A stretch of 64,000 nt of DNA from Saprospiraceae bacterium (GTDB lineage: Bacteria; Bacteroidota; Bacteroidia; Chitinophagales; Saprospiraceae). The position numbers and the translations under genes were made by a program. The stretch is taken from NCBI GenBank assembly GCA_016711125.1, contig JADJTQ010000002.1:310001-374000 (forward strand), in the 5' to 3' direction. Shown piece after piece: positions 34,373 through 43,625 of this stretch. Under the pieces are notes generated by a model. It saw nothing but the letters and a program-made list of their open reading frames with translations, was not told the origin of the DNA and did not search any database. Within the stretch, counting starts at the first letter, position 1; every line of letters begins with the position of its first letter.

Positions 34373-35470
34373 CTAGCCACATAGCGATAGCAGCTTGTCA
34401 ACAACCAGTCGAGGGTCATGATTTTTCTTTATTAAGCGCATTCCTCTCGCTCCCAAGTTGACAATTTCGACCCTATTATTAATAAGATATTCAATTTTTG
34501 AAGCAAGGTCCATCGCATCTCTATTGATAAATGAGAGGCCTGCCTGGTTTTTGATCAGATACTCGGACAAATAATTATCACTTGAAATGATCACGGCATT
34601 GCCATACGACATTGCCTCAAATTGAGAAACACTACATGGTTCGTTTTCAGCTGGAAGGACAAATATATCTGCCCCCAGATAATACTCATTCATTTTTCGA
34701 TGGGGCACGTCGAAAATAATTTCAATCTGATCCTGCAAACCAGATTCATTGATCAGATCCAGGACCACAGCTTCGTATTTCGAATCAAACTTCATTGAGA
34801 CCACCCGAAGAGCGATATCTTTTAGATTAGTCAAATTTTTAATTGCGATAATAACATCTTCAATTCTTTTTCTGGATTGCATCTTTGATACTACCAGGAT
34901 ATTTATTTTGTCACCTTCAAAATAATCACGACCAGTCTCACTATGATCTTGCAATGCAAAAGGGATGTAATGAAAATTAGTCAGATGATTACTAATCGGA
35001 TGTACCGGCGGTAGTGTGGTATAAAAATTCTTACGAAATCTACTAGAAAGCAAATGCATCCAAAAATACATTGGAATCTGAGATCGGGGCATCTCAAAGG
35101 ACCATTGGGTATAAATGATCATTTTCTTCTGCAAAAAAATGGAGGCCATAGTAAAAACGATGGCGAACGCCATATATGGTTCTCTGATAATGATATAATC
35201 CGGATTGATTCGTCGTACTTGTCTGATTGCGTAGAATAAACCCGGCACTAGAAATGCATTACGGGTTCCGCGAGGAAGCAATTTTGACAGAGCCCGCGAA
35301 AGCCCCAATATCTTGATTTTCTCCGGCAATACAATATCATGGCCTTCATGTTTGCCATCCCAAATATTAAGGCACAACGAGTTAAGTCTGTAGTTTCTAT
35401 CACGAATCTCACATAAAATGCCATTTAAGTTCGTGTGCAGTCTCGGTAAAATAAACAATACATCTTTCAT
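34373..35470 (-). CDS. Family 4 glycosyltransferase
   Basis: The 365-residue protein starts VLFILPRLHTNLNGILCEIR. It has IIREPYMAFAIVFTMAS in the N-terminal domain, and INILVVSKMQSRKRIEDVIIAI and FVLPAENEPCSVSQFEAMSYGNAVI in the C-terminal domain. The last stretch is the E-x7-E donor-binding motif of GT4. Its start overlaps the deacetylase-like paralog B by 4 bp, suggesting that the two act on the same glycan. Confidence 0.88.
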   Translation of the reverse strand: MKDVLFILPRLHTNLNGILCEIRDRNYRLNSLCLNIWDGKHEGHDIVLPEKIKILGLSRALSKLLPRGTRNAFLVPGLFYAIRQVRRINPDYIIIREPYMAFAIVFTMASIFLQKKMIIYTQWSFEMPRSQIPMYFWMHLLSSRFRKNFYTTLPPVHPISNHLTNFHYIPFALQDHSETGRDYFEGDKINILVVSKMQSRKRIEDVIIAIKNLTNLKDIALRVVSMKFDSKYEAVVLDLINESGLQDQIEIIFDVPHRKMNEYYLGADIFVLPAENEPCSVSQFEAMSYGNAVIISSDNYLSEYLIKNQAGLSFINRDAMDLASKIEYLINNRVEIVNLGARGMRLIKKNHDPRLVVDKLLSLCG

Positions 35471-36606
35471 GTTGTGCCTACATCGACAGATTCATTGATT
35501 AGTGCTCCAAGCTGGCTTACGCTCATGAATTCCACATCTGACCATCGATGCACTATCCCTTTCAATAAACTACTAAAAAGATTCAAATTGTGATCACGGT
35601 TTTGTACGTCTATACTGCCAATAAAATTCAAACGATGAGTCGAGATCACTGCCGGCTTTCCGCATCGAAATGCTATTTCTATTCTTTCCATACATTCCTT
35701 AGCCGACAGCTTACCGTTTGTAATGGTGGGCTCGAAATAGGCATTTCGCACGATATAGCTTTGGCCATATTTATTCCTTTGGCCATTGTAGTGATATATT
35801 TTGCGAAAGCCTCCTCTACCAGGAACCGGCATTTTTTGATAGGGATTACTTTGAATCAATTTGATGCCCATGTCCGTAAGACTCAATTCAACATCGGAAT
35901 TCCATACATAGGTAGGTGCAATAAAAGACTGTGAGGTAAAACCAAAAATCTGTCGGAAAAGATGATGACCACTTTTCAGAATTTCGATTTTTTCTTGTTG
36001 TTCATCTTTGGAATCAATATCAAATGCAGCCATCACATTTTTTCCTTCTGGGATCACCGCATTACTCAGTCCACAAACCCCTTCCCCAAAGGCCGATCTC
36101 ATTTCTTTAGATCCGCTTCTGAGCATGGCCATCCAACGCCTCACGTTGACATGCTCTCTGCCATGATATTGTGGCACAAATAGACCTGCTGCAATACCTT
36201 GTTTCCAGAGATCGAAGGAACCGTGATGATTTGGATAATTTGCTAATGTTTCTGTGAAAGGCTCAAAATAGTATCGCTGAAAATCAGAAGCTTCAATCTT
36301 GTCAAAATCCGGGTTTGCTACAATCGTATTAGCAGTCATGACAGCTCCCATTCCATTGATGTCTTTTACGGAGTCCAGGACTTCATAAAGACAAGTCAGA
36401 TCCTCTCCTGTTGCAAGGTTATCCACCCGGCTGTAAGGACACCTGGACAATGCTAACCCTTTTGAAATGAGCCTATCATAAATCTCTTTTGATGGCATTC
36501 TTATGCTGCCCCAATCATCAGAAGTAAGGGTAATGATCTTTCGTGAAGTATGAAATCCAGGTAGATTACCCAGGTGATACATTATATTCCTGATAAGTCG
36601 ATTCAC
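35467..36606 (-). CDS. Divergent polysaccharide-deacetylase-like protein, paralog B
   Basis: The 379-residue protein has the same ordered motifs as the 29848-30981 protein: KIITLTSDDWGSIRMPS near 25-40, QYHGREHVNV near 150, SFIAPTYVWNSD near 230 and ISTHRLNFIG near 335, ending WSDVEFMSVSQLGALI. Overall similarity is clear but not close, so the two are old paralogs. The DD and HxxxH positions fit a CE4-like metal site. It is predicted to be cytoplasmic. Start ATG 36606 lies 27 bp after the EpsG-like gene. Confidence 0.68.
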   Translation of the reverse strand: MNRLIRNIMYHLGNLPGFHTSRKIITLTSDDWGSIRMPSKEIYDRLISKGLALSRCPYSRVDNLATGEDLTCLYEVLDSVKDINGMGAVMTANTIVANPDFDKIEASDFQRYYFEPFTETLANYPNHHGSFDLWKQGIAAGLFVPQYHGREHVNVRRWMAMLRSGSKEMRSAFGEGVCGLSNAVIPEGKNVMAAFDIDSKDEQQEKIEILKSGHHLFRQIFGFTSQSFIAPTYVWNSDVELSLTDMGIKLIQSNPYQKMPVPGRGGFRKIYHYNGQRNKYGQSYIVRNAYFEPTITNGKLSAKECMERIEIAFRCGKPAVISTHRLNFIGSIDVQNRDHNLNLFSSLLKGIVHRWSDVEFMSVSQLGALINESVDVGTT

Positions 36607-36633
36607 CTGAAGATTTGTATCTGCTTCAATGAT

Positions 36634-37911
36634 CTAACCATTGCCCTTATAAAAATGAACCAAAGCATATTCGTTTCCAAGCAACCAGGCAAATAATGGA
36701 TTATACAGCAAAGTATTGGGTCCAATAAAATCCATGCTTATCCTGATCTGGATAGCAATGGGTAGCGCAATCACAAAGTATCCCAGAATAAAATACCACT
36801 GCAGAGAAGCATTCAGTTCTTCCCTTTGTACCAAAAGGAAAAAGGCGGCAAATATGAACAAATAGGCCACTGAAAACAAACGCCCCGCAGAAGGAATGAC
36901 ATCTAATATCGTGGTAACACTAAACAACAGCACTCCAAAATAAAAAATATCAAGCCATCCCTTATTCTGCGTCATTCTAATCTTATAAACAACGAGAATA
37001 ACAATTGTAGATATCGCATAAATATAGAGCGGAAGATCCTTATACTTCGCATACCAGTTCAAACTCTCGACCTGAACTGCACGGCCCTCCGCATACCCTT
37101 CATTGAGATAATTTGTAAGTACCGGTAATTGTCCCTCTATAAGTGATGTCGGTATCATGTTAATAAAAAAAATAAGATCAACCCGAAGGAATAAAATAGA
37201 GATTAAAAGAATAAAGATGAATAACCATCCATTCTTTGGAATAAAGAAATATCCAATGACGATACCACAAGGGAGAAGAAATGCAATATGAGTGAGTGCT
37301 GACAATATCAAAGCTAAGGCTCCGATTTTAGATTTCTTAAGATAAAAAAGATAAATTACCCCATATATGAACATATGTGTTGCCGTCCAAAACCGGAAGC
37401 CGTTTATTAGCCAGAAGGGCACCAGAAAAATGAATAAGAGTAGAAACGGTAGTGCCGCAGTTTTAATAGGGCCTTTGGCTTCATCGATTAAAAACCAAAT
37501 ATTACGACTATAAAAATAGCCCATAATAAGCCCAAAAGCACAAAATAAAATCCGGTAATCATCGCTAAAAAGGGAGATTAGCTATCGGATAGCAGGTTCC
37601 AAATAGTCTCCTCTGCTGTAGATTCCCTGATATACTCCAACGAAATATTCGGAAAATGTGATATCTGATTCATACAAGTATTCGAGATAAGATCGATAAC
37701 TGTTGGCATCCATACCTTCGTTGGAGATTACAAAGGTAAATCCGAAAAAACCGGAAAAGAGCCAAATGATATTCTTAGCCCAGGGCGATCTATAATTGAC
37801 GACAGCATAGATAACCGAAAAAAAAGGCCATATTAGAAACAAGAGGTATGCACTCCACCTATTGTTCAATAGTTGAACATGGGAAGGTACTCTAAGACTG
37901 ATGTTCGTCAT
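36634..37911 (-). pseudogene. EpsG-like membrane polymerase, interrupted by in-frame TAG at codon 110
   Basis: The first 109 residues (LLFLIWPFFSVIYAVVN, SNEGMDANSYRSYLEYLY, GDYLEPAIR) are followed by TAG at 37582-37584. The same frame then continues LISLFSDDYRILFCAFGLIM and GYFYSRNIWF through about ten hydrophobic segments to 36634. The D-x-x-x-Y plus EP...L pattern near the N-terminus and the multi-pass body fit the EpsG family, the likely polymerase of the exopolysaccharide. Full length with read-through is 425 residues. No frameshift is needed, so this is a base change or suppressed stop. The start overlaps the upstream GT4 by 20 bp. Confidence 0.78.
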
Positions 37912-39007
37912 GACACTTTATAAACTGGGCCACTACTTTTTCTATCCGGTAATTGTCGACTTCCGACAAGATTAATCGGCCCGTATAGTCTCTGTTTAGG
38001 AAGTTCCTGAATTTTGTTTGATCGAGCGAATTTGAGTTAACCGACAATACCGGGCGACCAGCGATCGCATAGTCGATTAGCTTACTGGGTGATTGAATGG
38101 ATCCAACATTTTCAATATTCAATAAAAAATCCATTCGGCTAAGCTCAAAAATCAGCTGCTCTCTCGGGATCACTCGATGCAAGACTACTTTTCCCTTGCT
38201 TGATTCTGCATACTGGGTAAGGAAATCGTCCTGCTTAGTATATATATGAAATCTAAAATCTAAATCACAAGCAAGTAGAAATTCGAGGATTGGTCTTGGA
38301 TCTCTTTTTTTGGGGATAAAGCCACCGGCATAAGCAAAATTAGGCACTTCATTTTCCAAATGACCCTTCCAGACCGGAGTTGTCGTAAAGTCAAATCCTT
38401 GCGGTATTACCCTAATTTTCTGATGAAATTCCGGATAGTATCCTGCTATTGCATCACTGCTGGGCACGGTAATAAAATCGGCTTTGCGGCAAAACCACTT
38501 TTCAATCCACTTAAAATAAAAAGCCGGTCGAAAAGTGTCATTTTCCTGGCCCATGAAAGGATCTCCACAATCGGCAATCCAGGTTTGAGCAATTCTACGC
38601 TTTTTACGTCTGCACCTGGCAACTCCCCAATGTATGGCATGAGGCGCGGCAACCGAAATTAATATGTTAAAAAATGGCGCTTTTTTCAATACCTGATTTA
38701 CTCTAAAGATAAGATCGCTCTTAGGGTAACCAAATAAAACAAGCAACAATCTTCTGGCAACTCTCCTGGCAAATAATTCGACACCGCTACATTTAATTTC
38801 AATCGGTTGAAAGATGGCCTTGGGGAGATAAACAATCTTTATCCCTGCATTAGTAAAGTCGGAATGGGAGATATCCTTCGTTGAAGTAAATACAGTCACA
38901 CTATATCCGATTCTATTAAATTCCTCAGCCAGAGCCGTTGTCCTAAACGATCTTGGCCTATTTTCAGGATAAAATGCATCTGAAACGATGGCAATACTCT
39001 TTCCCAT
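37892..39007 (-). CDS. GT4-like glycosyltransferase
   Basis: This 371-residue GT-B protein begins SIAIVSDAFYPENRPRSFRT, matching the family glycan-binding loop. TWIADCGDPF follows in the middle, then FAYAGGFIPKKRDPRPILEFLL and QSPSKLIDYAIAGRPVLSV in the donor domain. The PSKL..Y...G.P pattern is typical of WcaI/fucosyl-type GT4 enzymes. The sugar is unknown. It precedes and overlaps the interrupted EpsG-like gene. Confidence 0.85.
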   Translation of the reverse strand: MGKSIAIVSDAFYPENRPRSFRTTALAEEFNRIGYSVTVFTSTKDISHSDFTNAGIKIVYLPKAIFQPIEIKCSGVELFARRVARRLLLVLFGYPKSDLIFRVNQVLKKAPFFNILISVAAPHAIHWGVARCRRKKRRIAQTWIADCGDPFMGQENDTFRPAFYFKWIEKWFCRKADFITVPSSDAIAGYYPEFHQKIRVIPQGFDFTTTPVWKGHLENEVPNFAYAGGFIPKKRDPRPILEFLLACDLDFRFHIYTKQDDFLTQYAESSKGKVVLHRVIPREQLIFELSRMDFLLNIENVGSIQSPSKLIDYAIAGRPVLSVNSNSLDQTKFRNFLNRDYTGRLILSEVDNYRIEKVVAQFIKCHDEHQS

Positions 39008-39025
39008 TTGCAGATTATACTCGCC

Positions 39026-39745
39026 TTACCCCATGGTAATGATAGCGTGACTATCTCCCGATTTAACCAGTTCATATTGTATCGGATGCATTTTCTGCCG
39101 CTTTAGAACGGTCTCCTTTTCACTATTTCTTACCATATCATCTAAAAGAATCACCGTTCCTTCAGTAAAAGAATGCCTGACTAAGGGCATCAGTCCTAAC
39201 CTCCCTCCTTTAGTAGTTGCAGGAGGTCCGTCACAAATAACCAAACCAAATTTGGCCGGGAGTTCTATGTGCTCAATATCATACCATTCGTACTCTCCAA
39301 AGTCTTTCAAAGGTGCCTTCAATAGCTCATTATACAATTGATATTTTTCTAAGTGCCCTCCTACTTTCTTGTGCCAAACTGCATTATGTTCGAGTGATAT
39401 CATTTTAATACCTCGTTTTTTTGCGACAATACCCAATATGATGGTGGTTAGTCCGGAACCACATTCTAAAATAGCATCCTGGGTTTTCCAGGCGTAATCA
39501 ATACAAGTACGCAGATACGTATTTTTTGCAGACCACCCCTGATTACCCCACCCATAAATTATCCGGTCTAAAATACGATCATCTGCAAGGGTATTGACTG
39601 GATCCTTCAGAATATGGCGAAGGGTCTTTGAAAATACAATTCGCTGGTGTTGGTTAAGTAACCATTTTCTAATTGCAAAAGGAATTATGTCCTGGATCCT
39701 GAACCTCATTGATAGGTTTTGTTTCAGACTCAAAATATTTTTCAA
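39026..39745 (-). CDS. Class I SAM-dependent methyltransferase
   Basis: The 239-residue protein has ILECGSGLTTIILG near residue 93, which is the GxGxxT SAM-binding motif, then MISLEHNAVWHKKVG and FGLVICDGPPATTKGGR, the usual motif order. It probably methylates a sugar hydroxyl or carboxyl group, since it sits between glycosyltransferase genes. The N-terminal ~60 residues are basic with no membrane segment. The substrate cannot be inferred. Confidence 0.72.
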   Translation of the reverse strand: MKNILSLKQNLSMRFRIQDIIPFAIRKWLLNQHQRIVFSKTLRHILKDPVNTLADDRILDRIIYGWGNQGWSAKNTYLRTCIDYAWKTQDAILECGSGLTTIILGIVAKKRGIKMISLEHNAVWHKKVGGHLEKYQLYNELLKAPLKDFGEYEWYDIEHIELPAKFGLVICDGPPATTKGGRLGLMPLVRHSFTEGTVILLDDMVRNSEKETVLKRQKMHPIQYELVKSGDSHAIITMG

Positions 39746-39788
39746 CGGCTTTCTACTACTCTGTTCAGAGAAGCCAGTTTGATAGAAC

Positions 39789-40739
39789 TCAAGCTCTATT
39801 AAATACGGTCAACAAACTTCGATAAACATATTTGATATTAAGACTACCTATATCGTGCTTAACTGTTTTTCGAAAATGAAGCCAGAAAAAAAGAACTTTC
39901 TCATGAAAGTCGTCAAAAATATGACGGGAGATAGTTTCGTAATTGACTTGCAGATTAGCCCTTACCTGATGTTTATGCAAAGAAGACCAAACTCCTCCTG
40001 AATGGACCCTATAAACAGCGCCAACAAAAGGTAAAACGCAAATCTTCCCTATGTCCTTTAACATGGAATAAGCCACAACTCTGTCACCTGATAACAAATC
40101 GAGAGCCCAAGAGGGGTAGTCCACAAGTGCGCCATCTCGTCTATACACCATTGTACATGTTTTACTACCACGAATACTTTTTCTATATGTATCTTGATAT
40201 TGATAAATTATTTCCTTTAAAGGTTGCTTAGCTCTATAGGTAGTGACCCTATTGTCCTGCAATTCAAGCCTGTCGCTATAACAGCCAACACCAGAATAGT
40301 TAGAGTTTTGTTCCAAAAAATCAATTTGTCTCTTCAATTTATAAGGGTCTGTCCACATGTCGTCACCTTCACAAAAGGCAATATACTTTCCTCTTGAATT
40401 GAATATATTACATAAGCCACTAAATCTGCCAGTCGGTCTACCTTGAATAGAAATATTATTTACTCTATCATGCAAAAACAAGCGAATTCTGTCGGAATAT
40501 TTCTCCGCATAGTCTCTACATATTTCTCTAGTACCATCAGTTGAATCATCTTCTCCCAGTAGAATTTCAAAAGCAAAATCTGTCTTTTGCATCAATAAAC
40601 CATCGAGACAATCTCTGATAAAATTATGATGTTGATAAGTCTGAACACAAACACTTACCAGAGGGTTTTCACAAATGTCATTTGATAGTTCGCATACTGG
40701 AACTTTAAAGTGCTGTTCCTGAAAATCAGTCCATGTCAT
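39789..40739 (-). CDS. Family 2 glycosyltransferase
   Basis: The 316-residue GT-A enzyme has LVSVCVQTYQHHNFIRDCLD near residue 28, LGEDDSTDGTREICRDYAEK near 60 and AFCEGDDMWTDPYKLKRQID near 116, all standard for this GT2 subgroup. The C-terminal AVYRVHSGGVWSS is also family-typical. It is intact, with ATG at 40739. It lies 57 bp downstream of the GH43-like gene. Confidence 0.93.
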   Translation of the reverse strand: MTWTDFQEQHFKVPVCELSNDICENPLVSVCVQTYQHHNFIRDCLDGLLMQKTDFAFEILLGEDDSTDGTREICRDYAEKYSDRIRLFLHDRVNNISIQGRPTGRFSGLCNIFNSRGKYIAFCEGDDMWTDPYKLKRQIDFLEQNSNYSGVGCYSDRLELQDNRVTTYRAKQPLKEIIYQYQDTYRKSIRGSKTCTMVYRRDGALVDYPSWALDLLSGDRVVAYSMLKDIGKICVLPFVGAVYRVHSGGVWSSLHKHQVRANLQVNYETISRHIFDDFHEKVLFFWLHFRKTVKHDIGSLNIKYVYRSLLTVFNRA

Positions 40740-40796
40740 AGCGATTGCTGCTGTAAAATTCTATAGCAGGTAGTAAATAACGAAACCAAGGTCGTT

Positions 40797-41738
40797 CTAT
40801 TTTGAAATAGCATAACCAAATCCCGATCGTCCGAAATCATTACCGTTGTATAGCATAAAATAGTGACCCTTAATAATAACTACGTAGGGGTATGCAATTG
40901 CTTTCGAATCCCATTCTGATCCTGATGATAATTCTAATCCAAATTCCTGATCCATCCTATTCCAAATGATTCCATCTTTCGATTCAGCATAGCCACCCCT
41001 ATATCCCTTACTCTGATTATTTCTGAAACTGTCTATTCTCCTCTTGCTAAACCACATCCTGTAGCGATCCTTATCATACATGACACTTGGCCTAGCTACA
41101 GCCTCATACAGATCTTCAGGTAAAATACAATCTATGTTTTCTCTGATCCAATCAATTCCATCTTTCGATTCAGCAAATTTAATATGGTAACATATTTCAG
41201 GTTTACCATCTATTAATTTCCATTCACGGCCTGAAGTATACCACATTTTAAACTTGTCTCCTATGAGCGAAACATCAACAGCTCCCGTGTAGTATGGTTC
41301 ATCTTTGTTCCTATCTAAAACTGAACCATCGTACAATCTTCTAAAGGTAAATCCATGATCATTGCTTTCAGCCAGACCAATAGCATTTCTTGTATGAACT
41401 GTAGTACTTGGGTTCCATCCAATAAAATACATGTAAACTCTTCCATCTGGAAGTCTCACTAGCGAAGAAACATTAGCACCACAATCATCAAAGGCCCCCA
41501 ACTTACCGACATCAAGAACCGGCCTGTCATGAATATATTTTACGTATACATTGTAAACGTCTGACACATCAATGTCCACAAAAGTCGTTCTGGTTATATT
41601 CTTCCTATCCCTCACTCCAAAGAAAGCTCTCACGGTATTTTCGTCAATCACCAATGGCGTCGGCTTATGACAATGGCTAACAGCCCAATCCCAACTACCT
41701 TCTACATTATAAATCAATCCCTTCTTTATCCACTTCAT
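40797..41738 (-). CDS. GH43/GH32-like five-bladed beta-propeller protein
   Basis: The 313-residue protein shows propeller repeats: VRAFFGVRDRKN, VYMYFIGWNPST, KMWYTSGREWK, YRMWFSKRRID and YFMLYNGNDFG, each a blade-edge YxxxYxx pattern, with repeated ESKDGI.W units. This matches the glycoside-hydrolase 43/32-like proteins found in Bacteroidota glycan clusters. No signal peptide is present, so it is probably cytoplasmic, which is odd for a hydrolase; a glycosyl-transfer or binding role is possible. Catalytic acids cannot be assigned with confidence. The start lies 6 bp after a methyltransferase gene. Confidence 0.7.
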   Translation of the reverse strand: MKWIKKGLIYNVEGSWDWAVSHCHKPTPLVIDENTVRAFFGVRDRKNITRTTFVDIDVSDVYNVYVKYIHDRPVLDVGKLGAFDDCGANVSSLVRLPDGRVYMYFIGWNPSTTVHTRNAIGLAESNDHGFTFRRLYDGSVLDRNKDEPYYTGAVDVSLIGDKFKMWYTSGREWKLIDGKPEICYHIKFAESKDGIDWIRENIDCILPEDLYEAVARPSVMYDKDRYRMWFSKRRIDSFRNNQSKGYRGGYAESKDGIIWNRMDQEFGLELSSGSEWDSKAIAYPYVVIIKGHYFMLYNGNDFGRSGFGYAISK

Positions 41739-41744
41739 AAAAAA

Positions 41745-42515
41745 CTAAACTCTTCTTTTCAAAATAAAAATAGGTCTATTCCTAAATTCGCCGATTGCAT
41801 CATTTCTTCTCAAATTTTCATTGGTTGGTACCACATATTTTGTCTTACCATCTACCACCTCAGCCACTCCGATATATTCTATTTCCCAACGATCCTGGGC
41901 AGCATCCCTAACAAAGTCAATCATTTCTCTTTTAGTGCCCTGCTCGAACAAAAGTTGAGATCTGTCTCCTTTCCAACAAAACCCCAATTGCAACACTAAG
42001 TAATCAGTTATCTCTGACATGGAGCGGATGACTTTGATCATCATTTCTTTAGCGGTGTCCATGGTCAGCTGTCTACCTCCAAAATCATCACCATAGTGAT
42101 GCAGGACATTTAATAAGAGCACAATCTCAAACCGATTACCAAAATCATAGTTGTCAAAATCCAAAAATTCTGCACGCACCTCAATCTTACTATTCAAGTG
42201 TTCAATTGCCGCAGCCACAAAATTTGCATGCGCTTTGTTTCCCTCAACTAATAATACCTCGGAGGCCCCAGCGTCGATTGCCTCGAAGGCAAAAAAGCCT
42301 GTATTACCACCAATGTCAAGGATGGACCGGCCCTTCAAGTCAAGTTTAGTTTTTATGAATTCGAACCTCTCAAATTCATATCTCGATTTAACGTCACTTT
42401 CTTCTAACGCGATAAACTTTTTTAAGGCAGTTGGCAATACCTGGTAGTTTGAATGCTTGCTAGTTTTCCTATATAATTCTAATAAATGAGCACTAGTATT
42501 CATCATTCTTTGCAT
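41745..42515 (-). CDS. Class I SAM-dependent methyltransferase
   Basis: The 256-residue protein has SILDIGGNTGFFAFEAIDAG near residue 57 (motif I), VLLVEGNKAHANFV (motif II) and FEIVLLLNVLHHYGDD near 128 (motif IV). It is likely a methyltransferase acting on a sugar or sugar nucleotide in the cluster; the target is unknown. Its start overlaps the ATP-grasp C-terminal coding region by 23 bp. The gene is intact. Confidence 0.85.
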   Translation of the reverse strand: MQRMMNTSAHLLELYRKTSKHSNYQVLPTALKKFIALEESDVKSRYEFERFEFIKTKLDLKGRSILDIGGNTGFFAFEAIDAGASEVLLVEGNKAHANFVAAAIEHLNSKIEVRAEFLDFDNYDFGNRFEIVLLLNVLHHYGDDFGGRQLTMDTAKEMMIKVIRSMSEITDYLVLQLGFCWKGDRSQLLFEQGTKREMIDFVRDAAQDRWEIEYIGVAEVVDGKTKYVVPTNENLRRNDAIGEFRNRPIFILKRRV

Positions 42516-43619
42516 GTTCCAGAAGAAAAATATTTAAAGAATCGGCCTTTAGATAAACCTCACTTGCCGCTAGTTGGTGATACAACCTGGTAAAATCGGT
42601 TGCAGAAAAATTATGGTAAACCGGGGTCAGTCCGTTACGCAAATCATCAATCATCCCTCCCGACCAATAATACCAGGTGTCAGGCAAATAAGTCAGATTG
42701 GTATTACTATCGATCAAGTCATTATCCTCGCAAAAGCATCAAAGAGATCCATTCCAGAATCCAAGATCAATTGTGATGGCCCCCACAATCTTGGGTTTGC
42801 TTCAATCATGTAAAATTCATCTCCATTTAATCGAACTTCAACCATCACCAGGCCGTGAAAGCCTATCGAACTAAAAAGTCCGGCAAATTGCTTTGCAATA
42901 CTTTCATACTGATAGCTACCGGATTTCGCCAAAATGATCGAGCCTCCATTACTTTGCTGAATCAAATTCTCTTGTGAATAAACTCTGTAATTGCCTTCTC
43001 TAAAAAAATAGTATAGTAGATATATACTCCTCCCCTCCACGAACTCCTGGAAATAATATTCCTCAAGCGATAAATCACACAAATATCTGTCCGCCTGATC
43101 CTCATTAGAGATAATAGCGGGTCTATCCAGCATGCCTGTTCGATTGCGATAGTGCCTCGGTTTGATCACATAGGGATAAAATCGGGGTGGATCATCAAAT
43201 TCATGTGGTGTTGAAATGCCATGGGTTGCACATAATTTTCCAAAGGAATGCTTGTCGGAAATCAGATTGTAGATCTGTTCACTACACAACCCATATTCAA
43301 TATTTGATGATCGTAATGTCACATGATTTTTAAGTAGAAATCGATTGAGATATTCCGTCGAAGGAAGAATGAAAATCCTTTCCTTATTTGAAATCTGACG
43401 CACCGTAGTCGAAAACGCTAGAAGATCTTCCAGTGTCAGTTTATCCTTTTCTCTACTTAATATTACATTCTTTGAATAATCCGTCAGGAAGATTCGATCA
43501 TCGGATCCATTTGCCACGATGTAAATGTCAAGATCTACTCCTTTAGCAAAACCACAAAAGGAAAGCACCGCCCTTTCGTTGTGACCTGAAAAAATCACTA
43601 TTGCTGTGTCAATCTTCAT
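42493..43619 (-). pseudogene. ATP-grasp ligase split by a one-base deletion near 42726
   Basis: The first part (43619-42714, 301 residues) has an unusual N-terminal domain, then KPRHYRNRTGM, FQEFVEGRSIYLLYYFF, VMVEVRLNGDEFYMIEANPRLWGP, the ATP-grasp metal and product-binding end, and stops at FARIMT. In the -1 frame 42493-42717 gives IDSNTNLTYLPDTWYYWSGG and a tail ending NIFLLEHAKNDEY, as seen at the C-terminus of related ATP-grasp proteins. One G added at 42726-42727 (AGG to AGGG) joins them as FARDNDLIDS, 375 residues. Two separate genes overlapping at TTGA is the alternative. Confidence 0.7.
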
Positions 43620-43625
43620 TGATGA

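Noticed and set aside
42493..42717. An independent 74-residue protein gene downstream of the ATP-grasp gene
   Set aside because: Its sequence fits the missing ATP-grasp C-terminus and one base joins the frames; kept as part of that gene, though independence is not fully excluded.
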